Shown here in pieces: positions 1-10,967 of a stretch of 64,000 nt of DNA. The position numbers were made by a program, and so were the translations under genes. Within the stretch, counting starts at the first letter, position 1. The number at the start of each line of letters is the position of its first letter. The stretch comes from Spisula solida. Its lineage: Eukaryota > Mollusca > Bivalvia > Venerida > Mactridae. The notes below the pieces were generated by a model. It saw nothing but the letters and a program-made list of their open reading frames with translations. It was not told the DNA's origin and did not search any database. The stretch is from the NCBI GenBank assembly GCA_947247005.1, contig OX365952.1, forward strand, positions 28,212,222-28,276,221. Direction: 5' to 3'.

Positions 1-459
1 TTGATTCCACCAACTTGTGCCGACGATGTGCACAACTAGACTTGGTACTGATCATTCATACCAAGTTTCGTTAAAATCTGACCAATGGTGACAGCCAAAT
101 AGCACGGACAAAATTATACGTACCAACCAACCATCCTCAAGCATTACTCCAATATAGCCCCGCTAAACATACATGCAAAGATAAACTCAATATAATTTAC
201 ACATCTTTAACATTTCAATAATAACTTCAATGTCAACCATACTACGCCATGGTCACAGCAGGTTCTTCCATGGGCGGATAAGTCGATATCAGTAAAACAG
301 ATGAAAAGCTTTGCCGAGCTATATTAACAGGTTAGATGATGATATTTACTGAAATTCAATGAACTATGCATACATAAATCACTGCTGTACATGTTTAATG
401 ATAATTACGGTGATATAATCGCCAAGTGATGCAAGTCATAACCGAGAGGTGAAACTTGC
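1..459. other. No feature seen
   Basis: AT-rich DNA with no supported exon, repeat or motif. Confidence 0.5.
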
Positions 460-1012
460 ATGATTCTAGTTTTTGACCCCATATGACACAGTTTCAAACT
501 TGAACTAGATTTTATAAAGACAACGATTCTGACCATGTTTGATAAAGATTGGGCCATAATTGTGTCCTCTAATGGATCGCAAGCTTTTTCTAAGATTCGA
601 CCTAGTTCCCTGTTTTGGACCCCATATGACCCAATTTTGAACTTTGCCTATATAGATATTTCATAGACAAACATTCTGACTACCTTTCATCAAGATTGGT
701 TCATAATTGTGTTCTCTAATGTGTTCACAAGCTTTTTCTAAGATTTGACCTTGTGACCTAGTTTTTGACCCCGCAAGACCAAGTTTCGATCTTGATCTAG
801 ATTTCATAGAGACAAACATTCTGACAAAGTTTGATGAAGATTGGTTTGTAATTGTGTCCTCTAATGTGTTCACGAGCTTTTTCTAAGATTTGCCTTTGTG
901 ATTAGTTTTTGGCAACACACTTGACCTAGATTTTATAGAGACAAACATTCTGACCAAGGTTAATAAAGATTGGGCCATAACTGTTGCCTCTTGTGTGTTC
1001 ACAAGCAATTGT
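460..1012. repeat. Tandem repeat, about four 150-bp units
   Basis: Units share tttttgaccccatatgac, agacaaacattctgac and ttcacaagctttttctaag. Short open frames here are just the repeat. This style of repeat is common in bivalve noncoding DNA. Confidence 0.7.
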
Positions 1013-2397
1013 GGACCGTCGGACAGACAAAGAGTGATCACAAAAGCTCACCATGTCACTATGTGACAGGGGAGCTAATAAAGCATGTATGTATTAAATA
1101 TTCATACAAAAGCCTCAATATCCAGAACAAAACAGTCATTGTTAGACACTGCCTAAACTTCCATTCTGCAGAGAAGTTCATTTTTTTCTATAGCAGCAAA
1201 TCCAGATTTCTGGATTATTCCGGAACTGTAGGATCCCTGTTATTATTTTGACGTCACATCGTACAATATGTAGCTCTGTATATAAGCAAAGTCCGGTTGA
1301 TTAACTGGATGAAGTTTCATGGAAACAGAAGAAGTGGTTCTCTCCAAGGCATCTGTCAATATTCAGTGAACTGTTCCTTTCACAGCACCATTTATGTATT
1401 ATAATGCCCAATCCTGAAAATGAGACGCCAGTCTGCTTCAGGTGCCATTAGGACACCTCCCTTAACAAAACTCTGCTTCAAACATTGTTCTATTGTTAAA
1501 ATTCAGCTTATGCAACTTCAAATGGCCATAACTTAGCCAATTCTTTAAATTTGTTCATCAAATAACTTTTATTTTCTGCAGAAAAGTTTCTTCTTTGTAA
1601 AGCATCAAATCCGGAATTGTAGAACCCCTGATGTATCTGAAATACCAAGAAAAACATTATATCAGGGCTGCCTCCTCTACTAACTGAAATTTGTGGTTTG
1701 TATATAAATGCACATGTATCTCAGTACATGCATTGGCAAACTGTTACACTTGATTTTAATTACTTTTGAAGGTTGCATTCACACAAACATACTAATGATT
1801 ATTTATTTAATTTTATGTTTTCAAATTGACCTGTTTAAGATTTCTTGGACTATGTCTAAACTATGACAAAGGAGATCGAAAAAGTGTTCAGTGTTTGTAG
1901 TGCACTATCCTTTATAGCCCTTAGAAGACCAAAGCCGACTGGAGCCAAGATAGGCTCAAGAAAAAAGTAGGCATGAGCTAGCCCTGCAATGCTTAGAGAG
2001 AATTACCCCAGACAAGAAAACTGAAACTAAATATAATATAGAATCGGATCCATCATGAGTTGTCTTTGCAGATCAACATTTCTTAAATGAATCTCGAAAA
2101 CAGACATCGGGTTATTAAGAGAGCCTTTGGCATATTTAATCCATTACTTTACATTTCACGCCAAAAAAGCTGGTGACGTCACACATTTGTAATCACACAC
2201 GTTGAAGAACATTGACTTTGTTCCGTGATTTGTTCCCATGTGGAAGATCACATAAGGCCTGAAAAAGAGCGGTTTGTTTCCGGTTACCCGAAAGACCGCT
2301 TATTTTAACTGACCAAGTTATGTACGAAAATCGGCATTTGTTGTTTTTTGTCCGAATTAAGTGCGCGCACCAGACATAAAATCAACACAAAAACAAG
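1013..2397. other. Intergenic; one weak direct duplication
   Basis: Only a weak pair of similar stretches (about 1165-1240 and 1575-1640, both with ctgcagaraagtt and atccggaa-like words) was noticed. No exon supported. Confidence 0.4.
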
Positions 2398-2672
2398 ACT
2401 GCGTTCAATAAACGCTTATGCCCCCTGTGGAAGCCTTGTCCATAAATAAGTCTAAGTCCAAAATTAGGTCAAGGTGAAGGTCAAAATGGGGTCAGGTGAT
2501 ACAGGTGTGTGGAGAGTGTTCATATACAACATCCATGCAAGTTTGGAAGCTTTGTAGCAAGCCATAATGATGCTAGAAGAAACGGTCAATTTGGGTTAAC
2601 CAGGACGGACGGACGGACGAACGAACAGGTGAATCACTATATGCCTCCCGATCTATCGATACGGGGACATAA
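2398..2672 (-). repeat. Dispersed repeat family A copy
   Basis: The same sequence occurs in plus orientation at 37018-37312 and as three tandem units at 31606-32185. Landmarks are tatgcccccgtatcgatag, ccgtccgtccgtcc, aattgaccgtttc and a gcgtttattgaacgcagtc end. Confidence 0.8.
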
Positions 2673-2855
2673 AAAAACCTACCAACCCTTGTTTTTTTGG
2701 GCATGTATTGTAACCAGAAACAAACCACTTTTTTCAGGTCTAATTATTTTTGTGAAAAATATAAATAAATGTAAATGTCACTTCAAGTTCAACATTTCCA
2801 CTCTTTTAAATTTAAAATTTCTTTTTTTTAAAAACGCAAGCAATAAATAATTTAC

Positions 2856-2972
2856 CTGCATTTGAACCGTCCATTGCCATTCACAATACTCTGCCATTAG
2901 ACAAACATTTTGATGAATAAGTTCTTTGACTATGGCTTCTATAGGTTCACAGGCTGTATCGACAAACATTAG
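2856..2972 (-). CDS. Candidate minus-strand exon, Tudor-domain-like
   Basis: Read on the minus strand, the acceptor is tattgtcattacag and the donor is ATGCAG then gtaaat. It encodes 39 residues in phase 0: LMFVDTACEPIEAIVKELIH then QNVCLMAEYCEW. The pattern L-x-D-T ... I ... L-x-x-x-x-x-L-x-A resembles the end of extended Tudor domains (TDRD family). Joined to the exon at 4157-4249 it reads HIYTVN|LMFVDTA, strengthening the resemblance. No start or stop exon was found, so this is a partial gene or a relic. Confidence 0.45.
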
Positions 2973-3059
2973 CTGTAATGACAATAAATTGTTTAAATTA
3001 ATACAATGATAAACAGGTATTTGGACAAAGACAAAATTCCCCCTTTTTTTCAAAACGAT

Positions 3060-3585
3060 GCAACCTGAAAAATCCCCATACCTGAGGGTCCTGGCCCCAG
3101 ACCCCTAAACTTAAAGTGTAGTTAGTGACACCCAGTCTCACAAGGGCAGTAAATCTATTAAAATCAATGCAATTATAGTACTCTATTCGGGTGGGGGAAT
3201 GTTAGTGAAAAGCGTATCAGAATTCAGATGCGACCATTGACCCAGTCCTAGCTGAGGATAGAACAAGTTAGCGAACTTTCAATGAGCAGTCAAAGAGCGC
3301 TATCCGCTTGACCAATTACCACCAGTTGAATAGCCTAAATAAGTTAACTGCAACAGTATCAGCAGCATTTGACGGCCAGTTAACTGTCTGGCGGCATAGG
3401 CCTAATGAACCTGGGGCCAGATTAGGGGGTCAAGGGTTCTAGACATCTGGCTCACAACTGTGGCTGCAATGTTTAACAATGCTGGACCCACAGCATATGT
3501 GCTTGATCCTTAAAGGTCAGGTCAGGATGGGAATGATAATGACAATGATCATAGTTCATACACCAAATTTCCATGATAATGATGG
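3060..3585. other. Intergenic with a tRNA-like remnant
   Basis: On the minus strand around 3285-3335 is an A-box-like tggtcaagcggatagcg with no convincing B box; probably an old SINE head. Nothing else seen. Confidence 0.3.
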
Positions 3586-3593
3586 GTGGTTAG

Positions 3594-4022
3594 TAGTGAT
3601 GTACCGATTATCAGATAACATCGATAAGTGGTGTGTGGAAGTCAGCCGATTACGATGATCGATGTCCTTCATCCATAATCGATCATCAGAATCTGATTCA
3701 GATAATTATAACGAAATGTTAAACAATACTTGTTTAATCATATATTTGCTATAAAATTTCGAAGCATGGAAGTTTAACCCAATTGAATGCCTATTAGAAC
3801 CAATTCATATAATTTCTTCAAATTCTGATAGTAAAACTGAAAATCATTGATTTTCCCTTTGTCACCCTGTTTCGCGACTTGGGAAGTAGGAAAATAGGCA
3901 CCTGGGCACACTGCGTATTCAGTCACAGTCCTGCCGATTATAAATCGGAAAAATCGCATCGGAAGTGCCAGTTGATTCTAGCTGATGAACGATTATGATT
4001 TGCAACCGATGTTCCTTCACTA
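3594..4022. mobile_element. hAT-like non-autonomous element, 429 bp
   Basis: The element starts tagtgatgtaccgat and ends ccttcacta, and is flanked by a perfect 8-bp target duplication gtggttag (3586-3593 and 4023-4030). Eight-base duplications and TAGTGA-type ends fit hAT elements. It has no transposase; the short minus-strand open frame inside is not supported as a gene. Confidence 0.7.
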
Positions 4023-4156
4023 GTGGTTAGAAGTCTGCCAGTAATTATCAGCAATTGATTGCGAGCACAGTGACATGGGCAGTTCAAAGTTGAAGACCGT
4101 CACTAGTGTTTAGCAGGGTGATGGAATTAGAAGCCCACATCATGCAATCTCCTTAC

Positions 4157-4249
4157 GTTTACTGTATAGATGTGAAAAGTCTGAATTACAAATCCAACGT
4201 ATTCAACCTTTTCAGGTATTTTGACTTTTTTGTAGCCACGAAGTTTTAA
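4157..4249 (-). CDS. Candidate minus-strand exon upstream of the Tudor-like exon
   Basis: Minus strand: the acceptor is gtcgtcatttcag and the donor is AGTAAAC then gtaagg; 31 codons, phase 0/0. It encodes LKLRGYKKVKIPEKVEYVGF then VIQTFHIYTVN. Phase and donor agree with the exon at 2856-2972. The sequence looks like a Tudor-type strand pair, but the family call is weak. Confidence 0.35.
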
Positions 4250-5110
4250 CTGAAATGACGACTTTCGACTCGTACCGCCTTCAGTAAAATTAAATCAACA
4301 TGTATATTAACATTCTCCATAGGAGGTTATAACTTCCAGAAATATGGCACCTTTTAATAATATAATGCAAACCATAAGCAGACTTAGACTTCGTTGGAAT
4401 TCCGACTTGGTTACGAAACTGCTTGGTATCAAAAAAAGTTGGTTACGAAATCGAAAATGCAACAATTTGAGATGCAAATTCGTTTATATACCTTCGGAAA
4501 CAGTTACCAACCTAGGTAATAGATTCTTTAACATTTTCAATCGACAAGAACGTTCATCTCCGTTCATCTCATTGGTTTTATCCCGCAGCAGACGAAAACA
4601 CAACAGACGCTCACGCGCAAGTGACGGTGTCAACGTTCCATTCTCCCATGCAAAAAGATCCGGTTTTTACTAAACGCTAGTATCTACCGTACCTGTTCCG
4701 GATATTTCCAAAAGTCGAGCCTGTCGTATAAAATTATGTAGAATATATAACTCAGATATTTGAAAACAATTTGTGTTCTCAAGATGGAGAAGAAATAAAT
4801 TTCTAAAATTAGAAAAAATTAACATCTAGTAGCCCTAAGAGGGTTCAGAATTTGGAAAATAAACTATATTCTATTCTATTGTATGTAGAGCTAGATCTAT
4901 GTACATAAATATCTTAGTACTTAAAATCTGAGACTGAATATACTCTGATATTCAGTCCCAAGTATAATGGATCTGAATAAAATTTCCGAGTGAAAATAAA
5001 ATAAAAAATTCTGGACACTTACTTTTTTTAAGCTTATAGATTTACATTTAGAAATCCTTCACTTTTTATAGAATCTTAAAGATGTTTGGATAATTGCAAA
5101 AGTTTGTGTA
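4250..5110. other. Intergenic, no supported gene
   Basis: A 109-codon plus-strand open frame at 4344-4673 has no recognisable features and is not called. On the minus strand a TATATAAAC box (about 4482-4490) could belong to a promoter of the Tudor-like gene, but this is speculative. Confidence 0.35.
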
Positions 5111-5117
5111 ACTTAAA

Positions 5118-5312
5118 TTCTAAACACCTCATTTCTGATGGTATCCATTGACACAAGGGTATGAGACTTTGAAGCCTTCCTGCTTTTTCTTTTATGCCAG
5201 GTGTTGTAATTAGCAAGGGAAAATGTGCAGCTTGACCAGGTCTCAAACCTCAAGACTTATCTATAGGCTGAATTCTCAACCGACTGAGCTATCCGAGCGC
5301 CTACAAAAACTT
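5118..5312 (-). mobile_element. tRNA-derived SINE, minus strand
   Basis: Read on the minus strand, gctcggatagctcagtcgg (A box) and ggtttgagacctgg (B box) lie at tRNA spacing, followed by a body ending catcagaaatgaggtg. A fragment of the same body is at about 45855-45925. Confidence 0.6.
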
Positions 5313-5524
5313 CACTGCCATTTGTTATCAAATCCTATTCATGCTTTTGTTTATTATTTATGTTTTTCAATTACATAAGACAGCTTATTCACCTAACCAG
5401 TTTTTCTGGACTGTTTCCTAACCAGTTTTTATGTGTATGATTTTCATGCATAATGAAAAACGCATGAAAAGATGTTTTTACTATGAAAATCATACCCCCA
5501 ATGAGAATTTAAGACTGTTCAAAA

Positions 5525-5885
5525 AGCGGTATGAAAAGTGGCGTATGAAAAGCGTACGCCATTTTGACATTTAATTTCGTACGCCAGGCGTACGCATTAT
5601 TATGTCGTACGAAAAGCGTACGCCATTTTGACATTTATGTTTGTACGCCAGGCGTACGCATAATTATGGCGTATGAAATGCGTACGCCAGGCGTACGCTT
5701 TTCGTACGAACAAATTTGGCGTACGAAATGCGTACGTCAAAATTTGGCGTACGTCTAAAATCGTACGCTTTTCGTACGCGTTTTTGGCGTACGCGCTTCA
5801 TACTACAAAAAAATCGTACGAAAAGCGTACGAACGGCGTACGCATTTCGTACGCCAGACCTAAGCGTACGCCAGGCGTACGCCAT
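5525..5885. repeat. Dense palindromic CGTACG array
   Basis: About 360 bp packed with GCGTACGC, CGTACGCC and CGTACGAAAAGCGTACG words separated by short AT-rich spacers. Spacing is irregular and words occur in both orientations, so neighbouring words can pair into many hairpins. Peptides in the open frames are by-products. Confidence 0.85.
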
Positions 5886-5899
5886 AATTTTTGCTGTGT

Positions 5900-6620
5900 A
5901 TTCCATTGATGTTTTACTGTCATTTTTAACTGTTATAATCCGTGTTCAGCGAGATTGACATTGCTGTGATCAAAGCGAAATTTATGAGGCCCGTATTTAT
6001 ATAAGTCGATTTGTTTAGGTATGTCGCTTGTATGTATACAGATAATGTATAATAATATCTCGAAAAAGCAGTGAAAACCAAACGCTTATTCACTAAGCCA
6101 CATGAGCTATGTATACATGTAAACTCATACATGTACATAATTATATAATAATGTTAAATTAAGAACTTATTAAAAGCATTGTAATGTTTATGTACCCAAT
6201 GACATGTACATGTAGACCAATGACTGAACCAGTCCTAAATAATTGAGTTTTATACATCTACCCAAACCTTTAGTAATGGTCTGAAATCGACCTTCACACG
6301 ATTGAAAAATGCCTAATATTAAGCAGTCAAGATCGTGTAAAATCGGTGTGTTTTCTTTTTTTTTAGTCAAGAATATGAAAAGAAATTGTATAAAAACATT
6401 CCATTTTTTAATATATTTTTTGTTATTTCATTGTTTCTATACATGTAATGGTTTATCATGTACATAACAATTTCCCTGATTTTATTTCAATTTTTCTTCG
6501 GACCAAGTATTAACTGATCTTATAATGAAGTCGACACTAAATTCGAGTCAAAGACTTCGACTTGACTTGCTGAGTTCATTGACGATCCATCAGCTTTGTC
6601 TATATCTGAGTCAGATGATG
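5900..6620. other. Intergenic, no supported gene
   Basis: AT-rich. A minus-strand serine/acidic open stretch near 6525-6640 was seen but lacks convincing splice sites. Confidence 0.4.
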
Positions 6621-6786
6621 AACTTGAGTTTAGAATATAACCTACATTATGAGCCAATGAAAACGCCGAATTTTGGCGGTTAAATGAAAATTTAATCATT
6701 AAAATTTTCTCTTCACAGACTTGACGTCATGCGTTGGCGCTACTTTCTATCGGCCAATCAGAATGTAGATTGTTATATTCTAAGTT

Positions 6787-6889
6787 AGTTAGAACATATT
6801 AAGTAAATTTTAATGACTAAAAAGGACTCGCTTCGCTTCGCTCGCTCCGCCCTTTTTAATCATTAAAATTTACTTAATATGTTCTAACT
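6787..6889. repeat. Large hairpin, AT-rich arms and CG-rich loop
   Basis: Arms 6787-6825 and 6851-6889 (39 bp, one mismatch) flank a loop of actcgcttcgcttcgctcg and more. Likely a foldback element or MITE core. Confidence 0.85.
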
Positions 6890-7680
6890 ATAACATAATA
6901 TCGGGTGCTTGAAGACCGCTTAAAGCAATATCTAACCCCAGTGTTTATGTATCTTCACTACTATTGTAACTAGTTGAAACCATTACACGCAGTTTTTATG
7001 ACTTACTGAAATTAGTTATGACTAATAAATGCCTCATTATTAATGTATTAATTTAAAACATTAAATGAAATGCACAAATGAACAAGTGGTATATAAAATG
7101 AACATACTAAGGAGCGAGCCGAGAAAAGTAAGGCATAAGACATCGCCGTATCGTTTGGGCCACGCATTGGGTTACTTTCAGCAATTACTTATTCTAACGT
7201 ATGTTGGCATTGTCTATAATTACCTACCCTGCTAGGGCGAATCAACTTTGCTGCATAAATTTGTCACGGCTAAAAAAACGTTTGTAATTGTAAGGGGAAG
7301 TAAGCTCCGTTTGTAGTTGGAGCATACATATTGTCTCGATTATTCTCCCTTTACCTACTGAAAAAGTCGACACGACGACTTTGCGTTCATCTTTTGGCGC
7401 TTATATTTCAGCGTACGGCAATTGCTGGGTTATCTTATTGCTGTCGCACGAAATACCCGCTATATTCCCAAAAGGTGGCCCGAAAAGTGATTGCAGACAG
7501 ACAGGTATACGGCTGTCGCCAAGCTGATGTGACACAGGCCTTACCACCCCGTATACCCGGATTTTATGTGTTAACCTGGATATTTACGTGTAAGGCCGCG
7601 GCAAAAATGTAAACAATCGAGAGGTAAGGTATTTTGTGTTTGTTTCATTTATTTTGTATCTACACCAGTAAAACGACGAA
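6890..7680. other. Upstream region, no supported gene
   Basis: A 93-codon open frame at 7331-7612 has no recognisable family and no codon or splice support; left uncalled. Confidence 0.4.
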
Positions 7681-7682
7681 TC

Positions 7683-7730
<48 letters not shown>

Positions 7731-7733
7731 TGT
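7683..7733. repeat. (TGCG)n microsatellite
   Basis: About twelve perfect gcgt units, about 260 bp upstream of the candidate promoter motifs. Confidence 0.9.
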
Positions 7734-7819
7734 GTTTACGTACGTATGCAAATGAGGACACACGTTAGGTAACACAGCAGCAATTGAGGACAGTTGGGAA
7801 GACTGGGGACCGTCTCAGT

Positions 7820-8060
7820 CGTCACTTAGGCAAAACCACGTAAATTCGCTTATTTTCCGACATATTTTGGTCTAAAATGATAAAAACGGTACGTCCCATT
7901 CGCCTGCGTTTTCCAAGCTGTGTTTGCTTAGTGCGGAGCGACTTCTTTTTTTCTCTTCCGTTGACATTGAACTTTCGCAAACACGCTTCCGTCCACGCAT
8001 GCGCAAACACTCTGATGAAGTTGGAGGTCGAACTCGGGTGTCCGCCATTTTTTTAAAACG
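7820..8060 (+). promoter_or_regulatory. Candidate promoter and noncoding first exon of the SET-BRCT-recombinase gene
   Basis: This locally CpG-containing stretch holds an NRF1-like palindrome (cacgcatgcgca, 7994-8005) and a YY1-like site (ccgccattt, 8042-8050), a pair typical of TATA-less animal promoters where the YY1 site sits just inside the first exon. Immediately downstream, at 8061, is a consensus donor (aaaacg then gtaagtcag). The first coding exon at 10859 is preceded by a proper acceptor, so it needs a spliced 5' leader; this fits. The transcription start is not located, and the assignment rests on motif and splice logic only. Confidence 0.4.
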
Positions 8061-10858
8061 GTAAGTCAGTACTCATTTTGATACTTAATAATAATTTGCC
8101 ATCATGCGTACACTAGTAACTGTAGTCCGTTTATGAGATAAGAATATGTTTCGTTTGTTTGAGCTAGACATACAAAATGGGCGCCGTACAAATAAACTGA
8201 TAAAGTCATGTGGTGAACATTCTCGGTCGGAGCAGCTACGTTTTAGACCAAATAACGTCCTATATATCTGTCATGTTAAGAAGAAAAATTATTTCAATTT
8301 TTATTCCAATCAAAGTTTTAGCATTTTGGCAAGTCGATTTAAACTTTGTGCAATTGGTTAAAGTGTACCTACCTCCGAACACTTTTGGATAGGGCTGCCG
8401 AACCCTTTTTCGAGTAGGAGGACTCCTAGAGTATATCAATTTTTTATTGGCAGGTAATTTGTATCGCTTTCTCAGAGCATTATTGCAAATTGTCTAACAG
8501 GTGCAGACAATGGTGCAGGACTAAGCGTACCAGAACAGAACATTTATTCACAAATATAGGCCTACCATACATGAAGGTTACAAACCACCAATTAGATTTG
8601 TTCTTTAGTTCAATGTAAAGTGACAAATGTCAACCCCAAATTTTAACATGTTATAGTCTATGGCCACCTGGCACACATACACCATTTTAAAGAAGTGGCT
8701 TTAGGCTTTAAAATAATCCAATAAAAAAGGGGGGTCATGTATCTTCTAAGAAAGATTTTGTTAATCAAAGATGGAAAACATATTTTCACTTACGCGTGGA
8801 TTGATCCCAGACCGGTTAACCCCTACTCTACTTTCACTTTCATATTTAGGTCAAAATGTCAAAAAATTCAAGATCAAACAGTTTCACTACATCACATACA
8901 TGTGTACAATGACTTTAAACTCAATTTCCACCATTTCCAGTCAATCCAATGTTTCTTTCCGGACTCTTTGAGTGTATCACCATTTGGGCCGCTTATGCAT
9001 TTGGTGGTTTCTTACCTGAACAACTAAGCGTACCAGAACAGAACAGAACATTTATTCAGAAATAAATGCATTAGCGGAACCCCTAAAGTACGTAAAGTGG
9101 CGTAAGGTTGGCTAAAACGATTGATTAATGTTTATAATTGATAAATTGTATTCATATGTTTAATAACATGTATACATCTGGAAATAATTTTCCATTTATT
9201 TCATGCAAAAAATGTCTGTAAGGTGGCCTAGCTAGGTTGGATAAAGTGGCGGATGAAATTAGCGTACCACTACACAAGCGTACCATTTTCAGACTAAGCG
9301 TACCACGTATAAAAAATCGATTAACTGACTAATAAATTTCATAATCTATCTCAAATGACTTATTTAATTATAAAAATAAGAGTTGAATTGATTTAATTTC
9401 AAAATGGCAACAAACCATCGTTTTGTAACCAAATATCGTCAAAATGTGTTTTCGCTTTCCGCATTCTCATGTAGAAGACTGTGGCTGACCAAATCCGGGA
9501 CAATATCTCGGACAATTCAGCTAAAGTTCGTCATTTCGGACCGTATCGGACAGCGGGCACAACGTAACGTTACATAAACATAAAAATCCAGTCGATAGTC
9601 AGTCACTTCGTTTGAAGTGATGATCAATCATAAAATTTGAAGTGATTCCCAAAACTAGTTAACGAGGAACAGTTCCTTTTTATTGCAAGCACTGCTCTGA
9701 ATCTTGAGTACATTTTGACAGAATAACGCATTTTAACTGTCATAATTTGTTCATCTTTCTTAATTGATAACTTTTAAACTGATACATCAACCACAAATAT
9801 ATGAAACTACAGCGTGATTAACATTTAGTGTTGTGTAACCTTTTGGACAACCACCCCAATGTTAAATTGTGCTGTTTGTGGAACTACAGTTGATTGCCTA
9901 GTTCCGACATAGACTACAAAGTACAATGTAGTTGGACTTGCATGTCATAGGTATATGTTACATGGTAAAATTCCCTATAGGTACCCCTTGTGCAAATTTT
10001 ACATGGGTTTAAAAAATGCACCGGAACTGGTTATCGTACACGGGGTAATTATCGTATTGATTTTTCTAATCATCGATGTATTTCGCTGAAAAGTATAATT
10101 GGCTTCAGTAAAGGACTTTATACCTAGTTGATATGTATTGCAATATTTAATTCTGAATAGTAAATCGTTCTCTCTAAGTTACATGCTTTGATATAAGAAG
10201 TGCCTCGGAACTAGGCAACTAACTGTACTGGTATGTAGAAAACTGTGTTTGATCTGTTAAAATAAACACCTGATATTGTACTCATGTTTAACCCATAGAT
10301 CCTGTTTCTTAGGATAAATCTGGTGCAAACCCTGCTAATTGTTTTTTAAATGAGTCAATATACTGCAGACAACAGGTTGCACTGTAAAATGTATTCCAAA
10401 AGCAAAAAGTGTGTGGTTGAGTTAAACATTACCCAGGAGCCAGGATAGATATATTTAATATATGTTCTAGTCTATTACTAATTTTCCTTCATTCATAGTT
10501 TGTAAGGTCTTGTGTTGTTTGATGCAATACCCATATGCATTTATAAAATAGTAGATCGAGGTGTCATACATTTCAGCAAAAACATCACATTATTGTGTGT
10601 TAAGTGCTGATTTGAATTTTTTCTTCTCTAGCAATCATGACTGATTATAATGACCATGCATGGGGGTTAGAAATGAAATTTTTACATGATAATCCATTGA
10701 TCTGTAGTGTCCTGTTCAATTTTATGTGCAATTGTCACAGGTAAAAATGATGAACCTGCATATACACAGCTATAACACATTTAATTCTGTTTTTATATAA
10801 AAAGAGGTTGTTCGCATCACAAATGAAATAATTGGTATATATTTTTTATTGCATTTAG
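8061..10858 (+). other. Intron 1 of the main gene (predicted)
   Basis: Begins with gtaagtcag and ends gcatttag. Two short copies of agcgtaccagaacagaac with catttattca (8525 and 9028) resemble reverse-oriented LINE tails. No other gene supported. Confidence 0.4.
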
Positions 10859-10967
10859 AAAATGCCAAACAGAAGAAAAAGGTGTTCACCACTTGAAGAA
10901 GCGGGTAAGTGGCTTCTCAAAAGAGAAGATCCACCTGGATTTGAAGTTGCTGATTATGGACATAAAG
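10859..10967 (+). CDS. Exon with start codon: N-terminus leading into SET domain
   Basis: The acceptor is tttattgcatttag (AG at 10857-10858) and the donor is AAAG then gtaaat (GT at 10968). The ATG at 10862 has A at -3 (agaaaATGc) and no earlier in-frame ATG in the exon. It encodes 35 residues plus one base (phase 1): a basic start (MPNRRKRC) and an acidic/proline stretch ending DYGHKG, whose last Gly is completed by the next exon to give GRGV. This matches the segment just before the SET domain of KMT5A-type enzymes. The long N-terminal tail found in KMT5A is absent. Confidence 0.7.

Noticed and set aside
3774..3959. Minus-strand open frame with a Tudor-like look (FQFYYQNLKKLYEL)
   Set aside because: It lies wholly within a hAT-like element with clear ends and target duplication.
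4344..4673. 109-codon open frame
   Set aside because: No motif, no splice or promoter support, no recognisable family.
5564..5958. Several overlapping open frames rich in Arg, Thr and Tyr
   Set aside because: Artefact of the CGTACG array, open on both strands at once.
6520..6640. Minus-strand Ser/Asp-rich open stretch that looks like a last exon
   Set aside because: Acceptor is doubtful, composition is low complexity, and it borders a foldback region; not enough to call.
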